The notes under the pieces are model-generated. The model ran no database searches and was not told the origin of the DNA. It saw only the letters and a list, made by a program, of their open reading frames with translations. A DNA stretch of 64,000 nucleotides from JANQPX01 sp039197065 (GTDB taxonomy: Bacteria; Pseudomonadota; Alphaproteobacteria; Geminicoccales; Geminicoccaceae): NCBI GenBank assembly GCA_039197065.1, contig JBCCUL010000028.1:60191-124190 (forward strand), in the 5' to 3' direction. Shown here one piece after another: positions 25,027 to 33,497 of this stretch (the first letter of the stretch is position 1; each line of letters opens with the position of its first letter). A program made the translations under genes and the position numbers.

Positions 25027-26022
25027 ATGAAAGGGCGGATTTTTTCGGGTATTCAGCCTAGCGGCAGCCTGCATCTCGGCAATTATCTGGGGGCGATCCG
25101 GAACTGGGTCAGGCTGCAGGGGGAGTATGAGGCGATCTACTGTGTGGTCGATCTGCATGCGATCACCCAGCCGCAGGACCCGAAAGCGCTGCGCGAGCGA
25201 ACGATCGAGGTGGCCGCGAGTTTCATCGCCTCAGGACTGGATGTCGAGAAGACGACGATTTTCGCCCAGAGCCAGGTGCCGCAGCACACCCAGCTTGCCT
25301 GGGTCTTCAATTGCGTCACGCCGCTTGGCTGGCTGAACCGCATGACCCAGTTCAAGGACAAGGCGGGCAAGAAGAAGGACCAGGCGGTCGCCGGGCTCTA
25401 CACCTATCCGGTGCTGATGGCGGCCGACATTCTTCTTTACAAGGCGACCCATGTGCCGGTGGGCGAGGATCAAAAGCAGCATGTGGAGCTGACGCGCGAT
25501 ATCGCCGGCGCCTTCAATCGGCAATTTGACCGGGAGTTCTTCCCGCTGTCCGAGCCGGTGATCCAGGACGAGGCGGCGCGTATCATGTCCCTTCGCGATG
25601 GCACGAAGAAGATGAGCAGTTCGGACCCGTCGGATCAGAGCCGGATCAATCTGATCGACGATGCCCAGGTGATCGCGCAGAAGATCAGGCGGGCGAAGTC
25701 CGACAGCGAGATGGGGCTTTCCTACGATCCCGAAAACCGGCCGGAGGCGTCCAATCTGCTGCAGATCTATGCGGCGCTCGCCGAGGAGCCGCGGGCGAAG
25801 ATCGAGGCGGAGTTTGCCGAAACGTCCTTTGCCGATTTCAAAGGCAAGCTATCGGATTTGGCCGTTGCCAAGCTCGAGCCGATCACCTCGGAAATGCGCC
25901 GGCTGATGGACGATCGCGGTGAGATCGAAGGCATCCTTAGGCGGGGTGCGGAAAAGGCCGAGGCGATCGCCAGCGACACCATCGCCGAGGTTTACGACAT
26001 CGTCGGCTTCCTGCCGCGCTGA
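25027..26022 (+). CDS. trpS: Tryptophanyl-tRNA synthetase
   Basis: 331 residues, the normal size, from ATG 25027. A class I synthetase charging tRNA-Trp: the HIGH-type motif is PSGSLHLGNYLGA near residue 11 and the KMSKS-type motif is KKMSSSDPSD near residue 197. The central catalytic part and C-terminal anticodon-binding part are complete. It precedes a membrane protein of the DUF2333 type by 22 bases, so an operon is likely. Confidence 0.97.
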   Translation: MKGRIFSGIQPSGSLHLGNYLGAIRNWVRLQGEYEAIYCVVDLHAITQPQDPKALRERTIEVAASFIASGLDVEKTTIFAQSQVPQHTQLAWVFNCVTPLGWLNRMTQFKDKAGKKKDQAVAGLYTYPVLMAADILLYKATHVPVGEDQKQHVELTRDIAGAFNRQFDREFFPLSEPVIQDEAARIMSLRDGTKKMSSSDPSDQSRINLIDDAQVIAQKIRRAKSDSEMGLSYDPENRPEASNLLQIYAALAEEPRAKIEAEFAETSFADFKGKLSDLAVAKLEPITSEMRRLMDDRGEIEGILRRGAEKAEAIASDTIAEVYDIVGFLPR

Positions 26023-26044
26023 ACAGCAAGATAGGGAAAAGGCC

Positions 26045-27088
26045 ATGGCCGAGCCCACCGTTCCTTCGAACGCCTCAGGACCGAGCGAGCCGACGACGCC
26101 CAAACCAGAAACGCCTTCATCCGCGTCAAGCACCGCGACAGCACCCGCCGGCGCCGGCAGGCGCTGGTTGAGCCTGAAGACACTTGGGCTCGTGCCGCTG
26201 GCACTGATCGGGCTGGTTTTCGTCTACTATGTCGGCGGGATGCTTTGGCTGACCAAGGTGGACGACGATCCGGAATTCGGTCTGCCGAGCACGGCGCCGG
26301 AAGGGGCGAGCCAGGCGGTCGCGGCAGCAGCGGATCTGATCGAGCGCGAGACCGAGACCCATCGCTGGGTATCGAACGACCCGATCTTCCTGCCGGGCTA
26401 CGGCCTCGACAACATGCCGAACTTCCAGCAGGGGATTATCACGGCGCTGTTCCGCTTCACCTCGGAACTCCGGGACGAGATCGCGCGCACCCGCGGATCG
26501 AGCGCGGAGGACCCGGAGGCGAAGTCGGCGGCCGGCTTCCTCTCCTACCCGCCCGACGTCTGGATCTTCAACCCGCAGGTCTCCTGGTGGGCGCCGACCG
26601 CGCCGTCCGAAAAACAGTATAGCGAGGGCATGCGGGCGCTCCGGCGTTACAACGACCGTCTCGCGAGCGGTGACGCGATCTTCGAAACGCGCGCCGACAA
26701 TCTGCAGACGATGATCGACCGCTTTACCTCGGACATCGGATCAGCGTCCGCGGCGATCAACAACCATCTCGCCAATCGGTCGGGCTGGGTGCCGGACTTC
26801 ACCGGTGACGATCTCTTCTACGCCAACAAGGGGCGCATGTACGCCTATTACATGCTGATGCGCGCGCTGGAGCAGGACTTTTCCAAGGTGATCGCTGAAA
26901 GGGACCTGGGCAATGCCTGGCGGCTGACCCTCGACAGCCTGCGCCAGGCGGCGACGCTGCAGCCCTGGGTAGTCCTGAACGGCGCGCCAGACAGCCAGTT
27001 TCTGCCAAGCCATCTTTCCGCCCAGGGCTTCTATCTGCTGCGCGCCCGCACCCAGCTCAAGGAAATCACCAACATCCTCCTCAAATAG
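26045..27088 (+). CDS. DUF2333-family membrane protein
   Basis: 347 residues from ATG 26045. A Pro/Thr/Ser-rich cytoplasmic N-terminus (about 40 residues) leads to one transmembrane helix (about 48-70, LGLVPLALIGLVFVYYVGG). A large periplasmic-type domain with conserved-looking aromatics follows (WIFNPQVSWWAPTAPSE, YANKGRMYAYYML). This matches the DUF2333 family, of unknown function. It sits directly downstream of trpS, as in related genomes where trpS is followed by envelope or stress genes. Confidence 0.75.
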   Translation: MAEPTVPSNASGPSEPTTPKPETPSSASSTATAPAGAGRRWLSLKTLGLVPLALIGLVFVYYVGGMLWLTKVDDDPEFGLPSTAPEGASQAVAAAADLIERETETHRWVSNDPIFLPGYGLDNMPNFQQGIITALFRFTSELRDEIARTRGSSAEDPEAKSAAGFLSYPPDVWIFNPQVSWWAPTAPSEKQYSEGMRALRRYNDRLASGDAIFETRADNLQTMIDRFTSDIGSASAAINNHLANRSGWVPDFTGDDLFYANKGRMYAYYMLMRALEQDFSKVIAERDLGNAWRLTLDSLRQAATLQPWVVLNGAPDSQFLPSHLSAQGFYLLRARTQLKEITNILLK

Positions 27089-27204
27089 CAGGGCGCGGCC
27101 CTGCAGCGGTTACGCTGTCGCGGGGCGGCTGGGGGCGGCGGCGGCAGGCAGGGCGAGGCTCTGGCTTCGGCAAGCTGACGCGGGCATCCCTGCCAGGCTC
27201 AGGC

Positions 27205-27256
27205 AAGTCAACGAGGTCGCCGTGCGACGCAAGTCATCGAAGTCGCCGCGCGACTT
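27205..27256. repeat. Tandem pair of the short dispersed repeat (copies 2 and 3)
   Basis: Copy 2 reads AAGTCAACGAGGTCGCC then GTGCGAC. Copy 3, two bases later, reads AAGTCATCGAAGTCGCC then GCGCGAC. Each ends in a GTCGC/GCGAC mini-hairpin. They lie in the 282-base gap before the NifU-like gene, which otherwise holds no gene. Confidence 0.55.
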
Positions 27257-27370
27257 GAACAGGGTGGCGGTATGGGCCATCTTCACACTAGCAGTTCCGA
27301 TGGTCCGTGCGGTGTGCCGCCCTCGCCATCTTGGATCGTTCACGGAACCCGACCTTCGGGAGGTCAGACC

Positions 27371-27931
27371 ATGTTCATTCAGACCGAACAAACGCCCAAT
27401 CCGGCGACGCTCAAATTCCTGCCCGGCTGCGAGGTGATGGCGAAAGGCGTTGCCGACTTCACCGAAGCGGAGGCGAGCGAGACCTCGCCGCTGGCCAAGC
27501 GCGTCTTCGCCGTGGACGGCGTTACCGGCGTCTTTCTCGGCAGCGATTTCGTGACGGTGACCAAGGCGGAAGGCCAGGACTGGTATGCGCTGAAGCCCGC
27601 CGTGCTCGGCGCGCTGATGGAACATTACAAATCGGGCGATCCGGTGATGTCGCCCGATGCCGCGCCTCAGGATGAGGTTGCAGCCGAAAGCGATGCCGAT
27701 GACGACTTGGTGAAGCAGATCAAGGAATTGATCGACACGCGGGTGCGTCCGGCCGTTGCCCAGGATGGCGGCGACATCGTCTTCCAGGGCTTCCAGAAGG
27801 GTGTCGTCTATCTGCATATGCGCGGCGCCTGCGCCGGCTGCCCAAGCTCGACCATCACGCTCAAGAACGGCATCGAGAACCTCCTTCGCTATTACGTCCC
27901 CGAGGTCAGCGAAGTCCGGCAGATCGAGTAG
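27371..27931 (+). CDS. NifU-like Fe-S scaffold protein
   Basis: 186 residues from ATG 27371, beginning with the typical MFIQTEQTPNPATLKFLPG. The N-terminal Nfu_N domain (about 1-87) is followed by a linker and the C-terminal NifU domain (about 108-180) with cluster-binding Cys in GACAGCPSS. It carries and transfers Fe-S clusters to target enzymes in the cytoplasm. In Hyphomicrobiales this gene commonly lies between trpS and tsaB, as here. A 17-base gap separates it from tsaB. Confidence 0.93.
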   Translation: MFIQTEQTPNPATLKFLPGCEVMAKGVADFTEAEASETSPLAKRVFAVDGVTGVFLGSDFVTVTKAEGQDWYALKPAVLGALMEHYKSGDPVMSPDAAPQDEVAAESDADDDLVKQIKELIDTRVRPAVAQDGGDIVFQGFQKGVVYLHMRGACAGCPSSTITLKNGIENLLRYYVPEVSEVRQIE

Positions 27932-27948
27932 CAGCGGCGAGGCCCCAG

Positions 27949-28692
27949 GTGCTTGGGCTCGCGATCGACACGGCCGATCGGACGGCGTCCGCTGCGCTTT
28001 GGCGGCTGGATGATGGCCTCGATCGAGATGGCGAGAGCAAGCGACCGGAGATCCTGGCTATCGATAGCCTGCCGCCCGAGATGGGCAAGGCGGATCAGCT
28101 GATCCTGGTGGTCGAGCGGCTGCTGTCCGAACAAGCGCTGGACTATCCGGATCTGGAGGTCATCACGGTCAACCGCGGCCCCGGCAGCTTCACAGGCATT
28201 CGAAGCGGCGTTGCCCTCACGCGCGGCCTGGCGCTTGCGGCCGGGCTTCCGGTGTTCGGCGTCACCAGCCACGAAGCGCTGCTTGCCGATCTCGAACCGT
28301 CTCGCGGGCGCTCGACCATGATCGCGCTGGATGCCAGGCGGGGTGAAGTCTACGTGCAGGCCTTCGCTCCTGACGGCCAGCCGCTCGGCGAGATCGAGGT
28401 GAAGGCGCCTGCTCTGGCCGCTGATGATCTCAAGAGTGGCGCCTGGCGCCTCGCCGGCAGTGGCACTGCGTTGATTTCGGAGAGCCTCAGCAATGATGCC
28501 GACGTCGACGTCATCGCAACGGAGCCGGTCGATGCCGGCAAGGTGATACGCGCAGTAACCGCCCGGCTGTCGGCAGGGGAGACTCCGGCTTCAGGCTTCA
28601 CCCTTCAGCCCCTCTATGTAAGAGCACCCGACGCCGTGCCGCCGACACCGCTGATTGCTGGAGCCTCGGTCCGCCAAGGAACGGCTGTCTGA
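27949..28692 (+). CDS. tsaB: tRNA threonylcarbamoyladenosine biosynthesis protein TsaB
   Basis: 247 residues from GTG 27949, which starts directly with the ASKHA-fold MLGLAIDTAD. The signature NRGPGSFTGIRSGVA is visible. TsaB is the inactive-looking partner that holds TsaD in the complex making t6A37 on ANN-decoding tRNAs; it lacks the TsaD metal-binding histidines. It overlaps neither neighbour but ends 1 base before rimI. Confidence 0.93.
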   Translation: MLGLAIDTADRTASAALWRLDDGLDRDGESKRPEILAIDSLPPEMGKADQLILVVERLLSEQALDYPDLEVITVNRGPGSFTGIRSGVALTRGLALAAGLPVFGVTSHEALLADLEPSRGRSTMIALDARRGEVYVQAFAPDGQPLGEIEVKAPALAADDLKSGAWRLAGSGTALISESLSNDADVDVIATEPVDAGKVIRAVTARLSAGETPASGFTLQPLYVRAPDAVPPTPLIAGASVRQGTAV

Positions 28693-28693
28693 G

Positions 28694-29227
28694 ATGCTTG
28701 CCTTGAACCGGCGCCCGACGATCAGCATCAAGACGGTCGGACCGTTCGATCTCGGCCGTCTCGCAAGGTTGCATCAAAGTTGTTTCGATGATGCCTGGAG
28801 CCGGGCCGATCTCGCCCATCTCCTGGCCCTGCCCGGCGGGTTCGGCCTGCTCGCGCGTTTGTTCGAAGGCAATCTCTCCGGTATCGACGGCATGCGCGGC
28901 GTCGGTTTTGCGCTCTGCCGCGTCGTGCGCGATGAGGGCGAACTGCTATCGATCGGGGTGGGCCCGAGCTACCGCCGTCGCCAGATCGGCGCCGTTCTGC
29001 TGCGCGAGTGTATGGAGCGTTGCCAGCGTATCGGGGCGAATGCGATGTTCCTGGAGGTGGCCGCCGACAATCACTCGGCGCAGAACCTCTATCGGGGGTT
29101 CGGTTTCGTCGAAGTCGGACGTCGCGAGGGCTATTATCAAAGACCGGACGGCAGCCGAATGAGCGCCTTCACCATGCGCTCCGACCTTGCGAACGGCGAC
29201 CTTCCTTCACCGACATTGCAGGACTGA
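28694..29227 (+). CDS. rimI: Ribosomal-protein-alanine N-acetyltransferase family (RimI)
   Basis: 177 residues from ATG 28694, next to the tsaB stop (TGAGATG). It is a GNAT fold: the acetyl-CoA-binding region is IGVGPSYRRRQIGAVLL, followed by ADNHSAQNLYRGFGF and EVGRREGYY. RimI acetylates the N-terminus of ribosomal protein S18. Pairing with tsaB is the classical arrangement and supports the call over a general acetyltransferase. Confidence 0.85.
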   Translation: MLALNRRPTISIKTVGPFDLGRLARLHQSCFDDAWSRADLAHLLALPGGFGLLARLFEGNLSGIDGMRGVGFALCRVVRDEGELLSIGVGPSYRRRQIGAVLLRECMERCQRIGANAMFLEVAADNHSAQNLYRGFGFVEVGRREGYYQRPDGSRMSAFTMRSDLANGDLPSPTLQD

Positions 29228-29246
29228 TGCTGACTTAGAGTTTATT

Positions 29247-29262
29247 GCCAACGGCCGTTGGC
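29247..29262. terminator. Palindrome between convergent rimI and TusA-like genes
   Basis: GCCAACGGCCGTTGGC is a perfect 16-base palindrome in the 96-base gap between convergent genes. U-runs are absent; it may be a weak bidirectional terminator. Confidence 0.35.
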
Positions 29263-29323
29263 GTCGGCATTTGCCCTTGGCGATAAAACTGTTGATGACA
29301 AACTAATAGTCGGTCGCTATCAA

Positions 29324-29575
29324 CTAAAAGCGATCTTGACCCTTCTTTACTATCAGACGGTGAACGGTGCTGCCTGCAGCTTCAGGTTCAAGTTCTAAAA
29401 CGTCGTGACCTTGATCTCGTAAAGTCCGCGGCACATTATCCAAGGGTTCGCCAGAATTCAGCCGAATGGTCGCAATTTCGCCAACCGGCATCTCTTCCAG
29501 CAAAAGTTTTGTCTTCACCATGGTTATCGGACAGATATCATTGGTGATATCCAAGCTGTACTCAGCCTTTTTCAT
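29324..29575 (-). CDS. TusA-family sulfurtransferase-like protein
   Basis: 83 residues from ATG 29575, with AAGGAG 10 bases upstream. The family pattern of SirA/TusA/YedF is clear: a first strand LDITNDICPITMVKTKLLLEEM, then VGEIATIRLNSGEPLDNVPR. The active Cys (about residue 15) stands in CPIT rather than the usual CPxP. TusA-like proteins relay sulfur for tRNA thiolation and other pathways. Base composition is lower in GC than the neighbours. Exact partner unknown. Confidence 0.83.
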   Translation of the reverse strand: MKKAEYSLDITNDICPITMVKTKLLLEEMPVGEIATIRLNSGEPLDNVPRTLRDQGHDVLELEPEAAGSTVHRLIVKKGQDRF

Positions 29576-29686
29576 GGTGTCTTCGCTCCTTTAAAGAAAA
29601 CCTCAACAAAGGTCTTGCAGAAGTAAAAACTTTAAATATATTCTTCGGCAGAATTAACATTTGCTTGGACAAAGGCGCGCAACGTG

Positions 29687-30121
29687 ATGACCGAAAAGTT
29701 AAGCCAAAACGAGCTTCTTGCTCTGACAACGGAAATTGTAGCTTCCCATGTTTCCAACAATACTGTTGCGGTAAGTGATCTGCCTGAGGTTATTCAAAAA
29801 GTCTATGTCAGCTTGAATACCTTGTCGCCTCATCCTGAGCCGCAGCAGCCTGAGAAGCCTCAGCCCGCCGTCGCCATCAAGAAGTCGGTGACGCCTGAAT
29901 ATATTATTTGTCTAGAAGACGGCAAGAAGTTGAAGATGCTGAAGCGGCATCTGAAGACCCGTTACGACATGACCCCGGAAGAATACAGAAAGCGTTGGGG
30001 GCTGCCTGACGACTATCCGATGGTTGCGCCGAGCTATGCCCAGCAGCGCAGCGATCTTGCGAAGAAAATCGGTCTCGGCACCAAAAGGAGCTCGGGGCGC
30101 GGTCGCCGCGGCGCTGCCTGA
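29687..30121 (+). CDS. MucR/Ros-family transcriptional regulator
   Basis: 144 residues from ATG 29687 (GTG 29684 in frame). The Ros/MucR pattern is intact: an N-terminal helical dimerisation part (NELLALTTEIVASHVSNN), then the zinc-finger-like domain with EYIICLEDGKKLKMLKRHL and MTPEEYRKRWGLPDDYPMVAP. MucR proteins control exopolysaccharide, motility and symbiosis or virulence genes as H-NS-like binders. The usual zinc ligands are not all present: Cys 75 and His 88 are seen, but the second Cys position is Asp 78 and the last His position (THY in relatives) reads TRY. Confidence 0.9.
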   Translation: MTEKLSQNELLALTTEIVASHVSNNTVAVSDLPEVIQKVYVSLNTLSPHPEPQQPEKPQPAVAIKKSVTPEYIICLEDGKKLKMLKRHLKTRYDMTPEEYRKRWGLPDDYPMVAPSYAQQRSDLAKKIGLGTKRSSGRGRRGAA

Positions 30122-30193
30122 CGAGCGCTTTTCAGCCCGGATGGCGTGACTTTTCGGTAAGGTCTGTTATCACGTTTGTCAGTTTTGGATTTC

Positions 30194-30213
30194 GGCCGGC
30201 TTTTCAGCCGGCC
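30194..30213 (+). terminator. Candidate terminator after the MucR gene
   Basis: GGCCGGCT (30194-30201) pairs with AGCCGGCC (30206-30213) around TTTC, followed by AAATTCATTTT. A good stem with a mediocre U-tract, 70 bases after the mucR stop. The rest of the 296-base gap to miaB shows nothing else. Confidence 0.5.
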
Positions 30214-30417
30214 AAATTCATTTTGAGACCGTAGAGCAAGCCGTTAAGTTGGTGGCTATCTTTGCAGTCTCTCGTCTTGACGGGGCCAGGACGGCTTCCC
30301 ATAACTGGAAGACTGGCGATTGAGGGACTTGGCATGATACCGCAATCAATTGGCACTGATGTGTAGCATCTCTAACCCATCGTCTTTCCTTTTCCGGATT
30401 TCGTCGGCCGACGGCGC

Positions 30418-31830
30418 GTGAGCAAAAAACTCTTCATCAAAACCTATGGCTGTCAGATGAACGTCTATGACAGCGATCGCATGGCCTCCCTTCTGGCACG
30501 CCATGGCTATGACCGTGCCGATCGGGCTGAAGACGCCGATCTGGTCATTCTGAATACCTGTCATATCCGTGAGAAAGCGGCGGAGAAGGTGTATTCGGAG
30601 CTCGGCAGGCTGCGTCTGCTGCGCGATGAAAAGCGTCTTGCCGGTCGCGATCTGACCATCGGGGTCGCCGGTTGCGTCGCCCAGGCCGAAGGCGAGGCGA
30701 TGCTGGAACGGGCCCCCTTCGTCGATCTGGTAGTCGGGCCGCAGACCTATCACCGCCTGCCGGAGATGCTGCATCGCCGCGCCCGCAGCGAGGGGGCGAT
30801 GCTGGACACCGACTTTCCGTTGGAGAGCAAGTTCGATCTGCTGCCGGGCGAGGTCTCGCCGGGCCAGCCGGTCAGCGCCTTTTTGACGGTGCAGGAGGGC
30901 TGCGACAAGTTCTGCACATTCTGTGTCGTGCCCTATACCCGCGGTGCGGAGATGTCCCGTCCGGGCGCGGATGTGGTTGCCGAAGCCAAGACGCTTGTCG
31001 AGGGCGGCGCTCGTGAAATCACGCTGCTTGGCCAGAACGTCAACGCCTATCACGGCGACGGGCCTGACGGGAAAAGCTGGAGCCTGGCGCGTCTCCTTTA
31101 TGCGCTTTCTGAAATCGATGGGCTCGAGCGGCTCCGATACACCACGTCCCATCCGCGCGATATGAGCGACGATCTGATCGAAGCGCATGGAAAATTATCA
31201 TCGTTAATGCCTTTTTTACATTTACCGGTCCAATCTGGTTCGGACAGTGTCTTGAAGGGTATGAACCGACAGCACGATGCCGAGAGCTATATTCGTCTTA
31301 TCGAGAGACTTCGGGATGCGCGCCCGGATCTCGCTTTGTCCTCCGATTTCATCGTCGGCTTTCCTGGCGAGAGCGACGACGATTTCGAGGCGACGATGAC
31401 GCTTGTGGAACAGGTGACCTTTGCGCAGGCCTTCTCTTTCAAATACAGCCCACGCCCGGGGACGCCCGCATCGAACCAGGTCAAGCAGGTGAAGGACGCT
31501 ATCAAGAGCGAGCGTCTGACAAGGCTTCAGGCCCTCTTGAACCAGCAGGCGGACGACTTCAATCGACGAACGGTCGGTGCGCGCTTGCCCATCCTTCTGG
31601 AGCGGCCGGGAAGGCATCTGGGACAGTTGGTCGGCAAGAGCCCTTATCTTCAAGCTGTCCACGTTGAGACCGATGATGCCAAGAGCGGTCGCGTGGAGAT
31701 CGGCGATATCGTCGATGTCGACATTATAAGCCACCATGCCCACAGCCTTGGCGGGCGGCCCGCGGCCCATGAGCCGGCGACGGAGTGGCCGGTTGCGAAC
31801 GAACATTCGAGCCTGGAGAGACACGCCTGA
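30418..31830 (+). CDS. miaB: tRNA-2-methylthio-N6-dimethylallyladenosine synthase
   Basis: 470 residues from GTG 30418, starting with the canonical KLFIKTYGCQMNVYDS. It has the N-terminal methylthiotransferase domain (cluster Cys in YGCQM, NTCHIREKA and AGCVAQ), the radical SAM core (CDKFCTFC near residue 161) and the C-terminal TRAM domain. It methylthiolates i6A37 of tRNA. First gene of the conserved miaB-phoH-ybeY-corC-lnt run. An unusually AT-rich patch occurs near 31195-31235. Confidence 0.95.
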   Translation: MSKKLFIKTYGCQMNVYDSDRMASLLARHGYDRADRAEDADLVILNTCHIREKAAEKVYSELGRLRLLRDEKRLAGRDLTIGVAGCVAQAEGEAMLERAPFVDLVVGPQTYHRLPEMLHRRARSEGAMLDTDFPLESKFDLLPGEVSPGQPVSAFLTVQEGCDKFCTFCVVPYTRGAEMSRPGADVVAEAKTLVEGGAREITLLGQNVNAYHGDGPDGKSWSLARLLYALSEIDGLERLRYTTSHPRDMSDDLIEAHGKLSSLMPFLHLPVQSGSDSVLKGMNRQHDAESYIRLIERLRDARPDLALSSDFIVGFPGESDDDFEATMTLVEQVTFAQAFSFKYSPRPGTPASNQVKQVKDAIKSERLTRLQALLNQQADDFNRRTVGARLPILLERPGRHLGQLVGKSPYLQAVHVETDDAKSGRVEIGDIVDVDIISHHAHSLGGRPAAHEPATEWPVANEHSSLERHA

Positions 31831-32867
31831 AACCCGTCCCCGCATCCCTCGACGTCGATAGCAGCACGCTTACCTTCGAAGATAATGGCCGCTGTGCCCT
31901 GTTGTTCGGCCGTCATCACGAGCATCTCGCCCAAATCGAGCAGCAGGTCCCGGCGACGCTTGTGGCGCGCGGTAATGAAGTCACCATCTCCGGTGGCGCC
32001 GAGCAAATCGAAGCGGCGAAGGCCATTCTCAGCGATCTCGACCATCGCCTGCAGCAGGGTATCGATCTCAGCAAGAGCGAGGTGGATGCGGCGATCCGCA
32101 TGGTGGTCGGTGGCGGCGACATGGCGAAATCGCCCGTCAAGGAAGGCTTTCGCGGTCAAAACGAGCTGATCGAGACCGAGCGCAAGCGTATCAGCCCGCG
32201 TTCGCCCAACCAGTCGCTCTACATCCAGGCCATGCAGAAGCATGATCTGGTCTTCGGGCTCGGGCCGGCCGGCACGGGCAAGACCTATCTCGCCGTCGCC
32301 ATGGGCGCTTCCCTGCTGCGCCGGCGCATGGTCGATCGGCTGATTCTGTCACGCCCCGCGGTCGAGGCGGGCGAACGATTGGGTTTCCTTCCCGGCGACA
32401 TGAAGGATAAGGTCGATCCCTATCTTCGCCCTCTCTACGACGCGCTGCAGGATATGCTGCCCGACGGTAAATTCGCCACCCGGCTGGAAAGCGGTCAGAT
32501 CGAGGTGGCGCCGCTTGCGTTCATGCGCGGCCGCACGCTGTCGAACGCTTTCGTCATCCTCGACGAAGCCCAGAACACGACCCCGGCCCAGATGATGATG
32601 TTCCTGACGCGTTTGGGCGAAGGCTCGCGCATGGTCGTGACCGGCGATCCGGCGCAGCATGATCTGCCGCTCGATGCGGAATCGGGCCTCGATGACGCGG
32701 TCGCCAAGCTCGACGGTCTGCGCGATGTGGGTATGGTCCGCTTCACCGAGAAAGATGTGGTCCGTCATCCGCTGGTGGCGAAGATCATCAACGCCTATCG
32801 ACGCCCCGGCGCCGGTAATGCGGACAAAACGAGCCGTTCGGCGCGGCAAGAAGGCGGTGATGGCTGA
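31785..32867 (+). CDS. phoH: PhoH-like ATPase
   Basis: 360 residues if the GTG at 31785 is used, overlapping miaB by 46 bases. The overlap makes the start uncertain, and a start further in is possible. The ATP-binding signature GLGPAGTGKTYLA and Walker B VILDEAQNTTPAQM are present, with VVTGDPAQHDLP downstream. The N-terminus holds a KH-like part typical of PhoL/YbeZ. With YbeY it is thought to act in rRNA maturation and ribosome quality control. Tightly linked to ybeY downstream. Confidence 0.92.
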   Translation: MAGCERTFEPGETRLKPVPASLDVDSSTLTFEDNGRCALLFGRHHEHLAQIEQQVPATLVARGNEVTISGGAEQIEAAKAILSDLDHRLQQGIDLSKSEVDAAIRMVVGGGDMAKSPVKEGFRGQNELIETERKRISPRSPNQSLYIQAMQKHDLVFGLGPAGTGKTYLAVAMGASLLRRRMVDRLILSRPAVEAGERLGFLPGDMKDKVDPYLRPLYDALQDMLPDGKFATRLESGQIEVAPLAFMRGRTLSNAFVILDEAQNTTPAQMMMFLTRLGEGSRMVVTGDPAQHDLPLDAESGLDDAVAKLDGLRDVGMVRFTEKDVVRHPLVAKIINAYRRPGAGNADKTSRSARQEGGDG

Positions 32868-32906
32868 CGACCTCACCGGCGTTTCCCCGAAACAATCTCC
32901 GAAACG

Positions 32907-33497
32907 ATGGAAACTGACGGATCATCGACGGTCGCGCTGACCGTGGCCAATACCGCCTGGCGGGATGCGTTCGACGCGCTCGAAGCGTCCGGTGCGCTCG
33001 AGGCGTTCGATGCGCTCCAAGCGCTCGAAGCGCTGGTCGACCGGATCGTTCGGGCGGCGCTCGATGAAGCCGCGGCGACCCCTTGGTTGCGGACCGGCGA
33101 AGTCAGCCTGCTACTGACCGACGATGCCGAGATCCGAACGCTGAACGCAACCTATCGTGAACGCGACAAGGCCACCAATGTCCTGTCTTTTCCGGGGCTT
33201 GATCTGGTCGACGGCAAGGCCTCGAAGCCGCCGCTTCCCGGACCGGTCACGCTCGGCGACGTCGCGATCAGCTTCGAGCGCATGGCGGAGGAGGCGAAGG
33301 CCGAGCGAAAGGGCCAGACCGACCACTTCGCCCATTTATTAGTGCACGGCACGCTGCATCTGCTCGGCTATGACCACACCGACGATGGCCGGGCGCGGGT
33401 GATGGAGGATCTCGAAGCGGTCATTCTGAAATCACTCGGATTTTCAGCGCCCTATGCCGCATTTGCCGATGCGGACCATCCCGGGATGGCGACGTGA
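32907..33497 (+). CDS. ybeY: Endoribonuclease YbeY (rRNA maturation)
   Basis: 196 residues from ATG 32907. The zinc site HGTLHLLGYDH (about residues 145-155) is intact. YbeY trims 16S rRNA ends and takes part in ribosome quality control. An odd feature is an N-terminal low-complexity stretch (residues about 22-43) with ALEA/FDAL units made by near-repeats of GCGCTCGAAGCG in the DNA; relatives are usually shorter there. The stop overlaps the next gene's GTG (GTGA). Confidence 0.93.
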   Translation: METDGSSTVALTVANTAWRDAFDALEASGALEAFDALQALEALVDRIVRAALDEAAATPWLRTGEVSLLLTDDAEIRTLNATYRERDKATNVLSFPGLDLVDGKASKPPLPGPVTLGDVAISFERMAEEAKAERKGQTDHFAHLLVHGTLHLLGYDHTDDGRARVMEDLEAVILKSLGFSAPYAAFADADHPGMAT

